Assembly: GCA_009995705.1 (NCBI GenBank) | Contig: JAADBR010000027.1 | Coordinates: 1 to 33,871 of the forward strand | DNA from: Microcystis aeruginosa W13-11 | Lineage (GTDB): Bacteria; Cyanobacteriota; Cyanobacteriia; Cyanobacteriales; Microcystaceae | Direction: 5' to 3' | Length of the DNA: 33,871 nucleotides | Part shown: piece after piece, positions 23,468-31,353 of the stretch | Position numbering within the stretch: position 1 is the first letter of the stretch | How the letters are laid out: the number at the start of each line of letters is the position of its first letter | The notes under the pieces: model-generated | What the model saw: the letters and a program-made list of their open reading frames with translations, nothing else | Told to the model about the DNA's origin: nothing | Database searches by the model: none | Position numbers and translations under genes: made by a program

Positions 23468-25366
23468 GTGAGATTTCATTGGTTATTCCTAAGCGCATTA
23501 ACTTGGTTGCTGGTGGCGGCCCCTGCTTGGGCCGGCAAGCTCGTCTCTTGGCGATTCGACACCAATGAGAATCGTCTGGTGTTCACCACCGACAATCGAG
23601 TGCAACCGCGAGCGCAAATGATCACTAACCCCACCAGGATCGTGATCGATCTGCCCGGGATCAAGTTAGGGCAACCCAATATTAACCGGCCTATTAGCAA
23701 TATCGTCAGAAGTGTCCGTATCGGTCAATTTGATGCGGAAACTACCCGTTTAGTGATTGAATTGGCCCCCGGCTACACCGTCGATCCTCAACAGGTAAAA
23801 ATTCGCGGAATTTCGCCCACCCAATGGACAGTGGAATTGCCGGATCCCCAACCGATTAGGGAGGAAACGCAACCACCCGTTACCCCTGACCCCACACCTC
23901 CCCCCGATCGAGGTTCCACCCGTCCCACTCCCCCACCTCCAGTTAGCCAGACGGACAACAACGATGATTTTCAAGTCACTCGCAATGGTCTTTTTGTCCG
24001 TTTAGAGCAGAATGGTGATGAGCGATCGATTCGCAGTCAACGCAGCCGGGACGGCAAAAAAATCGAATTTGAATTACCCGGGGCGACTTTACCCAGTAGT
24101 CTTACTGGTCAAACTATCCCCGTTAATCGCTATGGGGTCGGCGATATTCAATTCAGTCAGACTGCCAATCAACGGGCTAAGATTTCCCTAAGTGTTAATA
24201 AAGATAGTCCCGATTGGCAAGCTCTCTATAGTCGTTTTGGGGGCTTGGTTTTACTGCCTAGGGGTGGTCTGGGTTCCGTGGATAATATCTCCTCTCCCCC
24301 CCCCACTAGAGCGACTAATCCCAATCCTCGTCCCAACAATCCCCCTGCGAAAACTGGCAATAATCCCCCTTCTAGCAATCGTTTGGCCACGATCTCCTCG
24401 ATCGATCTGACGGGTAATAACGATCGCCTGTTAATTCGCGCCGATTTACCCCTAAAAGCTAACGGCAGTGTTAACGGGGATGGGGTCTATGAACTACGCA
24501 TCGAAAATGCTGAGTTAGCCGAGTCTTTTCGCGGTCCGCGCTTCGGTCGCTATAGTCCCATCTATCAATTGCGGGTACGTCAGGAAAGCGCCAATAAGGT
24601 GCTGATTTTGGTACAGACCGCAGCAGGGTTTCAAATGGGACAATTAACTCAATCGGACAGTCAAACCCTAGCCCTAGAATTGCTCTCCTCCCGCAATTCT
24701 AGGCCCGTTTCTCAGGTTCCTGACTCCACCACTATACCTGTTCCTTTACCCCCAGATACGGGGCAATTTAACCCACCGCCGCGCCCCTCTAACCCCACTC
24801 CTAATCCCCCCCAACAACGCAATGGCCGCTTTCTAGTGGTTATAGATCCGGGCCACGGTGGTAAGGATCCGGGGGCGATCGGAATTGGTGGCCTTCAGGA
24901 AAAAAACGTAATTCTGCCCATTTCCCTAGAAGTTACCCGCATTCTGCAACAACAGGGCATCGATGTGCGTCTAACTAGGGATAGCGACTTTTTTGTCACC
25001 CTGCAAGGTCGCACGGATCTGGCTAACCAGATCGATGCCGATCTATTTGTCAGTATCCACGCTAACTCTATGGGGAAAGCACGACCGGATGTCAACGGCC
25101 TAGAGGTGTACTACTTTGGTGATCGCCGTTTGTCGGACACCATCCATCGCAATATTGTCCGCAGTATCGATATGCGCGATCGAGGGGTGCGTCGAGCCCG
25201 CTTTTATGTGTTGAGAACCTCGAAAATGCCATCTACCCTCGTGGAAGTGGGTTTCGTCACCGGCGCTGAGGATGCGGCTAAATTAGCCAATGTCAACTTT
25301 CAACGACAAATGGCAGCAGCGATCGCAGGAGGGATTATTGAATATATTCAACGAAATCTCCGTTAA
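23468..25366 (+). CDS. amiC: N-acetylmuramoyl-L-alanine amidase with AMIN domains
   Basis: This periplasmic enzyme cleaves the amide bond between MurNAc and L-Ala of peptidoglycan. It has 632 residues with a GTG start. A signal peptide (hydrophobic to about residue 22, cleavage after APAWA) is followed by a first AMIN domain (about 23-110, targeting), a proline-rich linker, a further AMIN-like region around 165-265, another linker, and an AMIN domain (about 305-405). A third proline-rich linker precedes the Amidase_3 domain (about 455-630). Zinc ligands and catalytic residues are H463 (DPGHGGKD), E478 (LQEKN), H531 (SIHANS) and E593 (VEVGF), so it should be active. In cyanobacteria AmiC splits the septal wall. 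murI follows 97 bp downstream on the same strand. Confidence 0.93.
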   Translation: MRFHWLFLSALTWLLVAAPAWAGKLVSWRFDTNENRLVFTTDNRVQPRAQMITNPTRIVIDLPGIKLGQPNINRPISNIVRSVRIGQFDAETTRLVIELAPGYTVDPQQVKIRGISPTQWTVELPDPQPIREETQPPVTPDPTPPPDRGSTRPTPPPPVSQTDNNDDFQVTRNGLFVRLEQNGDERSIRSQRSRDGKKIEFELPGATLPSSLTGQTIPVNRYGVGDIQFSQTANQRAKISLSVNKDSPDWQALYSRFGGLVLLPRGGLGSVDNISSPPPTRATNPNPRPNNPPAKTGNNPPSSNRLATISSIDLTGNNDRLLIRADLPLKANGSVNGDGVYELRIENAELAESFRGPRFGRYSPIYQLRVRQESANKVLILVQTAAGFQMGQLTQSDSQTLALELLSSRNSRPVSQVPDSTTIPVPLPPDTGQFNPPPRPSNPTPNPPQQRNGRFLVVIDPGHGGKDPGAIGIGGLQEKNVILPISLEVTRILQQQGIDVRLTRDSDFFVTLQGRTDLANQIDADLFVSIHANSMGKARPDVNGLEVYYFGDRRLSDTIHRNIVRSIDMRDRGVRRARFYVLRTSKMPSTLVEVGFVTGAEDAAKLANVNFQRQMAAAIAGGIIEYIQRNLR

Positions 25367-25463
25367 TGATTAAATGATGGGAGCATTAGTTTACTGATCA
25401 AAAAATCCGTGTTTTAATATCATCAAACAAAGCTATTTTAGATCAGCGTTTTCCTCGATATGT

Positions 25464-26276
25464 ATGAGAGAATCACAATTTAGTCCGATTGGTGTGTTTG
25501 ATAGTGGTGTGGGTGGACTGACCGTTTTAAGGGAGTTGTATAAACAACTGCCCCAAGAATCGATTCTCTATTTCGCTGATACCGCTAGACTTCCCTACGG
25601 AACCCGTTCTAAAGGGGAAATTATCGAATTTGTCCTGGAAATTCTCACTTGGATGGGTGAGCGCCGGGTGAAAATGGTGATTATGGCCTGTAATACCAGT
25701 TCCGCCTTGGCTTTAGAAGAAGTACGGGCTGAATTTAAAGATTTACCAATTTTGGGGGTAATTTTACCCGGTGCCAAAACTGCCGTTAAACAAGGAAAGC
25801 GCATTGGGGTGATTTCTACCCCGGCTACGGCTAAAAGTAATGCCTATAAACAAGCGATTCAAGAAATCGATCCTACTGCCCAAGTTTGGCAAATTCCCTG
25901 TCCTGAGTTTGTCCCTTTGATCGAGGCTAACCGCATTTTTGACCCCTATACCACCCAAGTGGCTAGGGAATATCTTCAGCCTTTACTGGCAGAAAATATT
26001 GATACTCTGGTCTATGGTTGTACCCATTATCGTCATCTTTCCCCGGTTTTACGTCGTCTTTTACCTAGTTCCGTGCGCTTGGTAGATCCCGCCGCTGCCG
26101 TTGTCCGAGCGGCGGAAAAAGAACTAGAATTATTAGGTCTAAAAAATCCCAAAACATCCCTACCTACTAACTTCGCAGTCAGCGGCGATCCTGACACTTT
26201 TGCTCGTTTATCTCGTCAATGGCTAGGTTTTTCTCCTAGGGTAGAAAAGGTTTATTTACCCGTCCCCGTTTTATAA
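25464..26276 (+). CDS. murI: Glutamate racemase
   Basis: MurI converts L-glutamate to D-glutamate for peptidoglycan precursors, using two cysteines as acid-base pair and no cofactor. The 270-residue protein has IGVFDSGVGGLTVLREL at the N-terminus, YFADTARLPYG, the first catalytic cysteine C76 in ACNTSSA, GVISTPATAKS, and the second cysteine C186 in VYGCTHY. Length is usual for the family. It lies behind amiC on the same strand, and both act on the wall. A repeat copy (AGTGAGCAGT, 26290) follows shortly after the stop. Confidence 0.96.
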   Translation: MRESQFSPIGVFDSGVGGLTVLRELYKQLPQESILYFADTARLPYGTRSKGEIIEFVLEILTWMGERRVKMVIMACNTSSALALEEVRAEFKDLPILGVILPGAKTAVKQGKRIGVISTPATAKSNAYKQAIQEIDPTAQVWQIPCPEFVPLIEANRIFDPYTTQVAREYLQPLLAENIDTLVYGCTHYRHLSPVLRRLLPSSVRLVDPAAAVVRAAEKELELLGLKNPKTSLPTNFAVSGDPDTFARLSRQWLGFSPRVEKVYLPVPVL

Positions 26277-26946
26277 CCGTTAGCCTTTTCAGTGAGCAGT
26301 TATCAGCTGCCTTTTGCCTGTCCTGATATGTATCCTATACTCAACGGATTTAGTATCAAAGGGTTGGGTGAAGTGCAATCGTCTTATTCTGGGACGGTGA
26401 AGAAGATTAACGTGAAGGGACACAAGGAGAATATGATGGAGGCAGAGGTGACGATAGTAAGCTGTTCGTAATTTAAATTGCCTGTTGAGACGAGGCAAAA
26501 GGCAAGAGGCAAAAGGCAACAGTAAAGAGATTGGGGGAGGTTCGGCTAATTTAAAAATAAGCGGTTTAAATGCGTCTTAGCTTACCAGAAACAACTGACC
26601 AATAACTAGGCATTGCGTTTAGCTGTAGCAGGTTCACAAGACATAAATATGAATTTTTGTAATAGCCAAAGCAGATTTGAAATTTCCCGATCAAAGATAG
26701 TGCTTTTCACGTTACTGAGGTATCGACAAGTTTTGCCAACAAAGGGTTTAAGCTCCTTGCCCATACCTCATTCTGATGAAAACTGCTATAGTCGAGAAGA
26801 TACTACAACCGACATTCCGCACTTCAATTTGTAGCATAAAGGGATCTGCGTCGAAACATCACTAGACTTAAGCTGAGGACAAATTCCCACTCTACAAGCT
26901 AAAAATAGCCTCGTTTTAGCCGATAACTGACGACTAGAAGCTTAAA
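26277..26946. other. Gene-free stretch with repeat remnants
   Basis: It contains an AGTGAGCAGT-type repeat remnant (26290-26306), a half copy of the MITE-like element (26311-26356), and iterated GAGGCAAAAGGCA units (26493-26520). A 73-codon plus-strand frame (26613-26834) has no recognisable motif, no ribosome-binding site and an irregular composition, so it is not called. No RNA gene is evident. Confidence 0.4.
26311..26356. repeat. Half copy of the MITE-like element
   Basis: CCTATACTCAACGGATTTAGTAT (ends 26356) is the reverse complement of the left end of the copies at 1276 and 3761, and CTGTCCTGATATGTA continues the match to copy 1. The other half is missing. Confidence 0.55.
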
Positions 26947-28710
26947 TTATTGTAAATCCTGATGTTTAAATAACCCCATAAATTTCGATTTGCGTCCGTG
27001 TTCCTTAATTAAACTTTCCCGATAAGTTTGCCATTCTTCCCGTCTTCCCGACATATAAAAGGCATTACGAGCTTTTTTCAGCCATTTAATCGCTTCTTCG
27101 TAGCGATCAGCCTTTTTTTCGTCCAGTATCTTTTCCGCAGGAGGACGAGCGCGATCGATCACCCAGTCAGGATCGACGGTAGCAGCCGCATCCATTATCC
27201 GCCAAATTAGGTGAGACTGCACATAGGAATTATCAGAAACGACTTTAATTGCATCTCTAACTAAATTTTCGTGGAGAAATATATCAATTTTAGCCTCTGT
27301 GGAACGTCCACCGCTAAACTCGAGCAAGTAATCTAACAAGTCTAATTTTAAATCAGGCCAATCTTCCCCAGCTAAAGACTCAATTTTTTGGTAATGGGAG
27401 AAGGAAGGTTGGTCTTGAAATGCCTTAATTCTAGCAGCCAAAGCTGTATCTATATCCCCTAAAGATTGCGCTAGTTCACTTGTCCAGAGAGCTAATTGAT
27501 AATAATAATTGCCAGGGAAATTTAGACCACCCCTGGCAATTATGAGAGCGGATTCTGGTGCGGATTCATCGCGTAAAGCTTTGGCAAAAAAGAAGGCTTC
27601 ATCATTTTTAGTTATCATGTTTTTTGCCGCTGCCATCGCTTCCTCAATGCGATCAAGATAGACTAACTTAGTTAGGTATTCTACCACTTGTCCTGAAGCT
27701 AAAGCTAGATTCAAATACTCCTGATCTTTTTCCTGTTGCTCGAAAATTTCTAAGCGAATAGAAGTTAATATTTGGGCATAATCGGGGATATTCCCTGACC
27801 ACACTTCTGAAAAATTAGCCGATTCTCCCCGTAAAATCTTCTCTAAAACCGGATCATCCCATCCCTGTTGTAAGGCTGCTAAACTCATCTCAAAATCGGC
27901 ACTCCATTCATGCTGCCATTGCTCGATTTTTTCCCTTAAATCTTGCTTTTCTTGGGGATTAAATTCTTTGCTTAAAATTGCTGCCGTTAGAACTCGATCG
28001 ATTCTAACACTTAAATCATCATTAACAGCATCGTAATCTTCTAAATTATCCCATTCCTCGATACAGGCACTAATAATTGCTTCCAAAATAGCGATTGCGT
28101 TATCCGGTTCTCCCTTTTGATAATAATCTTTAGCCTCATCCACTAGGGCATAAATTTCATTAGAAATTGGATCTTCTTCGTAGTAATCTTCTTCGATCGC
28201 TCGCAGAGATTGCCGCAGTTCATTACGGACAGTATTACGATAAGCTTTAACATTAATAGTTATCTTCCCTGCCGCTTTATTGACTGGGGTAGCTGGCACT
28301 AAAAACTTATCAATTGTCTCGATAATTTCTGGGTGTTTAGCCACTAAATGATTAAGCAATTTTCTTAATTTACTTTCATCAATCGGTGTCAATAACTCCT
28401 CTAGAGAGGCTTTTTTAATAATTAATTCTGGTTGGCGAGAACAGGTTAATAAAACCGCCACAATATGCTTACACCAACCCTCATAATCGTAGGGACAGGA
28501 ACAGGAGACATTCTCAAGATTTTCTTGGTTAAAATCCATGGCAACTCGATAGGGTTTAACCTCGCTACCACTCACCAAAGCTTGTAGATTTTGCCCCCGT
28601 TGCCAAAGAGAAATAACCGCACCGCTATCGTAATAATATTGACCGCGCTGATAGGAAGCATTGGTGCTATTTTGCTGGATAATTTTTTCATTGATAGGAG
28701 GAATAGTCAT
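26947..28710 (-). CDS. SWIM zinc-finger protein
   Basis: This 587-residue protein has a SWIM zinc finger near its N-terminus: C70-x-C72-x7-C80-x-H82 in SCSCPYDYEGWCKHIVAVLL. SWIM domains bind DNA or protein, and such bacterial proteins are sometimes linked to SWI2/SNF2 helicases or MoxR systems, none of which is adjacent. The remainder is almost entirely helical and acidic, with TPR- or HEAT-like helical pairs from about residue 180 onward (DYYQKGEPDNAIAILEAII is TPR-like). There is no signal peptide, so it is cytoplasmic. It is transcribed divergently from sulfiredoxin across 136 bp. Function cannot be assigned beyond the domain. Confidence 0.85.
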   Translation of the reverse strand: MTIPPINEKIIQQNSTNASYQRGQYYYDSGAVISLWQRGQNLQALVSGSEVKPYRVAMDFNQENLENVSCSCPYDYEGWCKHIVAVLLTCSRQPELIIKKASLEELLTPIDESKLRKLLNHLVAKHPEIIETIDKFLVPATPVNKAAGKITINVKAYRNTVRNELRQSLRAIEEDYYEEDPISNEIYALVDEAKDYYQKGEPDNAIAILEAIISACIEEWDNLEDYDAVNDDLSVRIDRVLTAAILSKEFNPQEKQDLREKIEQWQHEWSADFEMSLAALQQGWDDPVLEKILRGESANFSEVWSGNIPDYAQILTSIRLEIFEQQEKDQEYLNLALASGQVVEYLTKLVYLDRIEEAMAAAKNMITKNDEAFFFAKALRDESAPESALIIARGGLNFPGNYYYQLALWTSELAQSLGDIDTALAARIKAFQDQPSFSHYQKIESLAGEDWPDLKLDLLDYLLEFSGGRSTEAKIDIFLHENLVRDAIKVVSDNSYVQSHLIWRIMDAAATVDPDWVIDRARPPAEKILDEKKADRYEEAIKWLKKARNAFYMSGRREEWQTYRESLIKEHGRKSKFMGLFKHQDLQ

Positions 28711-28846
28711 AGTCAGAAAAGGAGAGGATTGGGTGATAGAATCTTGTCTGTAGCCAGGAAACTGCCAGTAGGGAGCCAGACCACTGCATCAGCAACCGCG
28801 TCAACTTATCTTCAGTTTAGCCTAAATGTGCTATGGTGAAGACAAT

Positions 28847-29107
28847 ATGGAAATTAAAAACATTCCTCTGTCCCAAATTCGTCGTCCTTTACCGCGACAA
28901 ACCGATCCCAAAAAAGTTAATCAGTTGATGCAATCGATCGCTGAGGAGGGGTTACGCGAACCGATCGACGTTTTGGAGGTGGATGGTAACTACTACGGTT
29001 TTTCTGGTTGCCATCGCTTTGCAGCTCATCAGCGTCTCGGTCAAGACACAATTCTCTGTCGAGTTCGTCGCGCTCCTAAATCCGTTTTAGCTAAACACAT
29101 CGCTTAA
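28847..29107 (+). CDS. srx: Sulfiredoxin
   Basis: Sulfiredoxin reduces hyperoxidised 2-Cys peroxiredoxin (Cys-SO2H) with ATP and a thiol. The 86-residue protein has a ParB/sulfiredoxin fold: LSQIRRPLPRQ, the acidic helix, LREPIDVLEVDGNYYGF, and the signature FSGCHR with catalytic C55. I prefer the ATG at 28847 because the protein then begins MEIKNIPLSQIRRP, the usual start, and a GTGAAGA stretch precedes it. A frame from 28826 would add seven residues. It lies 13 bp before the HTH/GrpE-like gene, suggesting an operon. Confidence 0.92.
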   Translation: MEIKNIPLSQIRRPLPRQTDPKKVNQLMQSIAEEGLREPIDVLEVDGNYYGFSGCHRFAAHQRLGQDTILCRVRRAPKSVLAKHIA

Positions 29108-29120
29108 GCTGAGAAGTCCC

Positions 29121-29813
29121 ATGAATGAGTCCTTATATAAATATCATCGGCAAAAATTAGAGCAGTTAATGGCAGAAATTGGCTGTAAAAATCTGGAAGA
29201 ATTGAGTCAGTTATCGGGTCTATCTTCTTGGCAATTGCAAAGAGTTTGCCATGGTTTAATCGCCAAATTATCCTCTGAATCTTTGGTGAAGTTAGCTAAT
29301 GGGCTGCAGCTGCCAGTTAGCGGTCTTCTCGCTCATTTTCAAATTCCGACTATGCAGCCAGAGGATCATTCAGGGGAATTAAAAGTTCTCGAACAAGAGT
29401 ATCAAAATTTACAACAAAAATTAGATAACCAAAAAGAAGAATTAGCCGCAGAATTTCAAAGTCAAAGCATCGAAGCGATCGAATCTTGGTTAGTTCAATG
29501 GCCCACGGCCGAGGCCGTTGCCCGCAAAAATACTGACCTAGCAGCGGTCAAAATCCTCTCCTTAGTTAAACCGATTATGCAGTTACTGGAGCGCTGGGGA
29601 GTGCAACCAATTCACAGCGTCGGTGATCATGTTAGTTATGATCCGCAAGTCCATCAATTGATCGATGGTCAAGCGGAAATAGGTACACGAGTTCTAGTGC
29701 GTTATCGGGGCTATCGTCATGGGGAAAAACTACTTTATCGTGCTAAAGTGAGTTTAATTAAAGTGGAAATGCCAGAAATTCAACCAGCAGAAACAGAAAA
29801 TGTCACCGCTTAA
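29121..29813 (+). CDS. Helix-turn-helix protein with coiled coil and GrpE-like C-terminal domain
   Basis: The protein has 230 residues in three parts. Residues about 20-72 look like an XRE-type helix-turn-helix (NLEELSQLSGLSSWQLQRVC, then LVKLANGLQLPVSGLL). Residues about 85-115 form a charged coiled coil. Residues about 150-215 (PIMQLLERWGVQPI, VGDHVSYDPQVHQL, VLVRYRGYRHGEKLLYRAKV) resemble the C-terminal beta domain of the nucleotide exchange factor GrpE, which contacts DnaK. A true GrpE has a long helix dimer and no HTH. The arrangement suggests a regulator or adaptor tied to DnaK-type chaperones, but no activity is established. It sits 13 bp after sulfiredoxin, an oxidative-stress repair gene. 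Confidence 0.7.
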   Translation: MNESLYKYHRQKLEQLMAEIGCKNLEELSQLSGLSSWQLQRVCHGLIAKLSSESLVKLANGLQLPVSGLLAHFQIPTMQPEDHSGELKVLEQEYQNLQQKLDNQKEELAAEFQSQSIEAIESWLVQWPTAEAVARKNTDLAAVKILSLVKPIMQLLERWGVQPIHSVGDHVSYDPQVHQLIDGQAEIGTRVLVRYRGYRHGEKLLYRAKVSLIKVEMPEIQPAETENVTA

Positions 29814-29895
29814 AGTGATAATTCTTGCAGAGCTTTAGTGCTGTGAAAAATTCCCCCGTGGTCTGCTTTTATCGAAAAAAATCGGCTCTAAAACC

Positions 29896-29970
29896 TCGTC
29901 TTAAGACGAAAAGTTTTTGGAGCGGGGTATAAATCCCCATTAAAACACTAATGGCGGCTTAACAACCGCC
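29896..29970. other. Cluster of three perfect hairpins, possible IS200/IS605-type end or structured RNA
   Basis: Three inverted repeats follow one another: TCGTCTTAAGACGA (29896-29909), GGGG-tataaat-CCCC (29924-29938) and GGCGG-cttaacaa-CCGCC (29953-29970). A palindrome ATGATATCAT (29987-29996) follows. There is no open frame. The run of CCTCGTC-type and G/C-type hairpins recalls the right ends of IS200/IS605-like elements, where TnpB guide RNA is encoded, but no tnpB is present. It could equally be a small structured RNA. Confidence 0.35.
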
Positions 29971-30017
29971 CTCTGAACGGTTAAAATGATATCATAGAGT
30001 GATTCGGAGGAAAAAAT

Positions 30018-30158
30018 ATGTCAACGCCCTACGATAACTGTTTTGACCACATTACCGATCCTGTCCAACGAAATTCTGTTCGCCAGCAATGGTTACAGAT
30101 AGATGTTAGGATGTTACTAGATAAATACCCAGATTTTCGGTTGGCGATTAGCGATTAG
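30018..30158 (+). CDS. Small ORF of 46 codons, unrecognised
   Basis: The frame opens MSTPYDNCFDHITDPVQ and ends LDKYPDFRLAISD. It has an excellent ribosome-binding site (GGAGGA six bases before the ATG), which is why it is listed. I do not recognise the family. It could be the N-terminal stub of a longer gene, because it lies between the hairpin cluster and a truncated transposase in a region full of remnants, and the end of the frame (AISD, then TAG) borders a short repeated GCGATTAG motif. Confidence 0.35.
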   Translation: MSTPYDNCFDHITDPVQRNSVRQQWLQIDVRMLLDKYPDFRLAISD

Positions 30159-30192
30159 GGTAGCATCCCAGATTTGCAATGAGTAAAAGTAC

Positions 30193-30525
30193 TCAGGTAA
30201 TAGCTTCGTTGAGATAAGCACAGCGTAACCTCAATATTTGAGGGACGTTTTCCGACTTCCAACAAGCCCCTGCTATTTGTATTCTCTTGCCAATTTGTTT
30301 GATTTTTGACTCTACACTTACTGAGCCAATGCAGATACCTAAGTCTTGATAGAGTACATAATTTGGCATTCTGCTTTCATGTTTCTTCACATAGTTGATG
30401 AAGTTAATTGCTTCCTTTTGTTTTGAGCCGTTCAATTCTTTGATTGCTGAATCTTGCTCCCTTTGCCATAAGTACGTTTCTATTTGCCTCTTTACTTTTA
30501 AGAATTTTCTTCTTTTTGTTCGGAA
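30193..30525 (-). pseudogene. Truncated ISKra4-type transposase, C-terminal part
   Basis: About 110 residues are open on the minus strand, beginning FRTKRRKFLKVKRQIETYLW and ending LRLRCAYLNEAIT. The pattern ICIGSVSVESKIKQIGKRIQ followed by CWKSENVPQILRLRCAYLN matches the C-terminus of ISKra4 family transposases found in many cyanobacteria (usual form IGSG.VES..K). The N-terminal two thirds, with the first catalytic acidic residues, is absent, and a stop lies just upstream at 30526-30528. A TTG at 30435 could start only an 80-residue piece, so no active enzyme is made. Confidence 0.65.
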
Positions 30526-30596
30526 TTAAAGTGATTAGGGGCTGGGATGGCTATTGATATCTGAATAGGTTACTGTTTCCATTATACGCTATTTAG

Positions 30597-30713
30597 ATGC
30601 TGAACAGCTTAGTAGGATTACCCCTCTACAGCAAAGAAGAATTTGCCCGAGGTAGCAATGAGATTTATTAGACTCAGATGCGCTCTCAAGTCGAGGAGGG
30701 CAATTATGGCAAA
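30597..30713 (+). pseudogene. Broken gene for a small conserved protein
   Basis: From the ATG at 30597 the frame reads MLNSLVGLPLYSKEEFARGS, an in-frame TAG at 30669, then TQMRSQVEEGNYGKI. This resembles a small conserved cyanobacterial family in which SKEEFARRG-type sequence leads through a Q/E helix to GNYGK(I/F)VAIDIETG. Homology ends at GKI (30713) and the conserved second half is missing. It is a remnant, probably left by insertions in this region. Confidence 0.45.
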
Positions 30714-30769
30714 ATACCAGTATATCCTTTTTCCTTGTTCCCTGGAAACTTACTCTCAAATTATCTGAG

Positions 30770-31246
30770 CTAAGGACTAAGGGTGATAATTTTCTGAAAA
30801 TCCCTTTGAATAATAGCAAAATTTTTGTCCGTTAAAAGCGGGACATGAACGAATAAAGCCCTCGGATGGTATTTTAAGACTTGAAAATATAATTCTTCGC
30901 AGACAAACTGACCGGCATTATCGCTGATATAACTATAGTTAAGGTTTTTAATTAAATCTGGCAAGGAAATTGGTGTCAATAACTTTTTTGTACTACTCCT
31001 AGCCTGAGATTCTAAACTTAAACGATAACGACTTTCCGCCATGCCACAACAAATAACTAAATCGGTTTTTTTATCTTGAATAGCTTTGATAACTCGTTCA
31101 CTGGCTCGATGGGTATTAACGGGAAGTTGACGCAAAAATAAAAGATTTTTTGGATAATTATCTTGAATAGATACTAACAAATCATCGGAGGAATTACTCC
31201 GATGATGGCATAACCAAGGCGCAAAAGAAGTTAAAAGAATTGTCAA
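30770..31246 (-). CDS. Compact pyroglutamyl-peptidase-like protein (peptidase C15 fold)
   Basis: The protein has 158 residues, shorter than the usual 200-215 of pyroglutamyl peptidase I. It opens MTILLTSFAPW (family: MKILVTGFEPF), then has FLRQLPVN, CCGMAESRYRLSLESQA, and ISDNAGQFVCEELYFQVL, and finally LFVHVPLL. The catalytic triad positions of the family map to E79 (in LSLESQA), C116 and H134, so the active site looks complete. Pyroglutamyl peptidases remove N-terminal pyroglutamate; whether this short form does so is unproven. An AGGAGA precedes the ATG by about 9 nt. It is divergent from the metallophosphoesterase gene. Confidence 0.7.
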   Translation of the reverse strand: MTILLTSFAPWLCHHRSNSSDDLLVSIQDNYPKNLLFLRQLPVNTHRASERVIKAIQDKKTDLVICCGMAESRYRLSLESQARSSTKKLLTPISLPDLIKNLNYSYISDNAGQFVCEELYFQVLKYHPRALFVHVPLLTDKNFAIIQRDFQKIITLSP

Positions 31247-31260
31247 GTTATCTCCTGATA

Positions 31261-31279
31261 GTTAATTGGGATAATTAAC
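31261..31279. promoter_or_regulatory. Inverted repeat in a divergent promoter region
   Basis: GTTAATT-gggat-AATTAAC is a perfect 7-bp inverted repeat 15 bp before the peptidase-like ATG on the minus strand and 75 bp before the metallophosphoesterase ATG on the plus strand. It could be an operator for either gene; no regulator is adjacent. Confidence 0.35.
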
Positions 31280-31353
31280 AAAAAAGCGATCAAAGGGACA
31301 AAAATTGCTACACTAACTGACGTGACCTCAATTAAAGACGAGATTGATATTCT

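Noticed and set aside
26613..26834. Plus-strand frame of 73 codons
   Set aside because: No ribosome-binding site, no recognised motif and irregular composition in a repeat-rich gap.
30589..30819. Minus-strand frame of 76 codons
   Set aside because: It lies opposite a plus-strand gene remnant and runs into the peptidase-like gene; its cysteine-rich composition has no family match.
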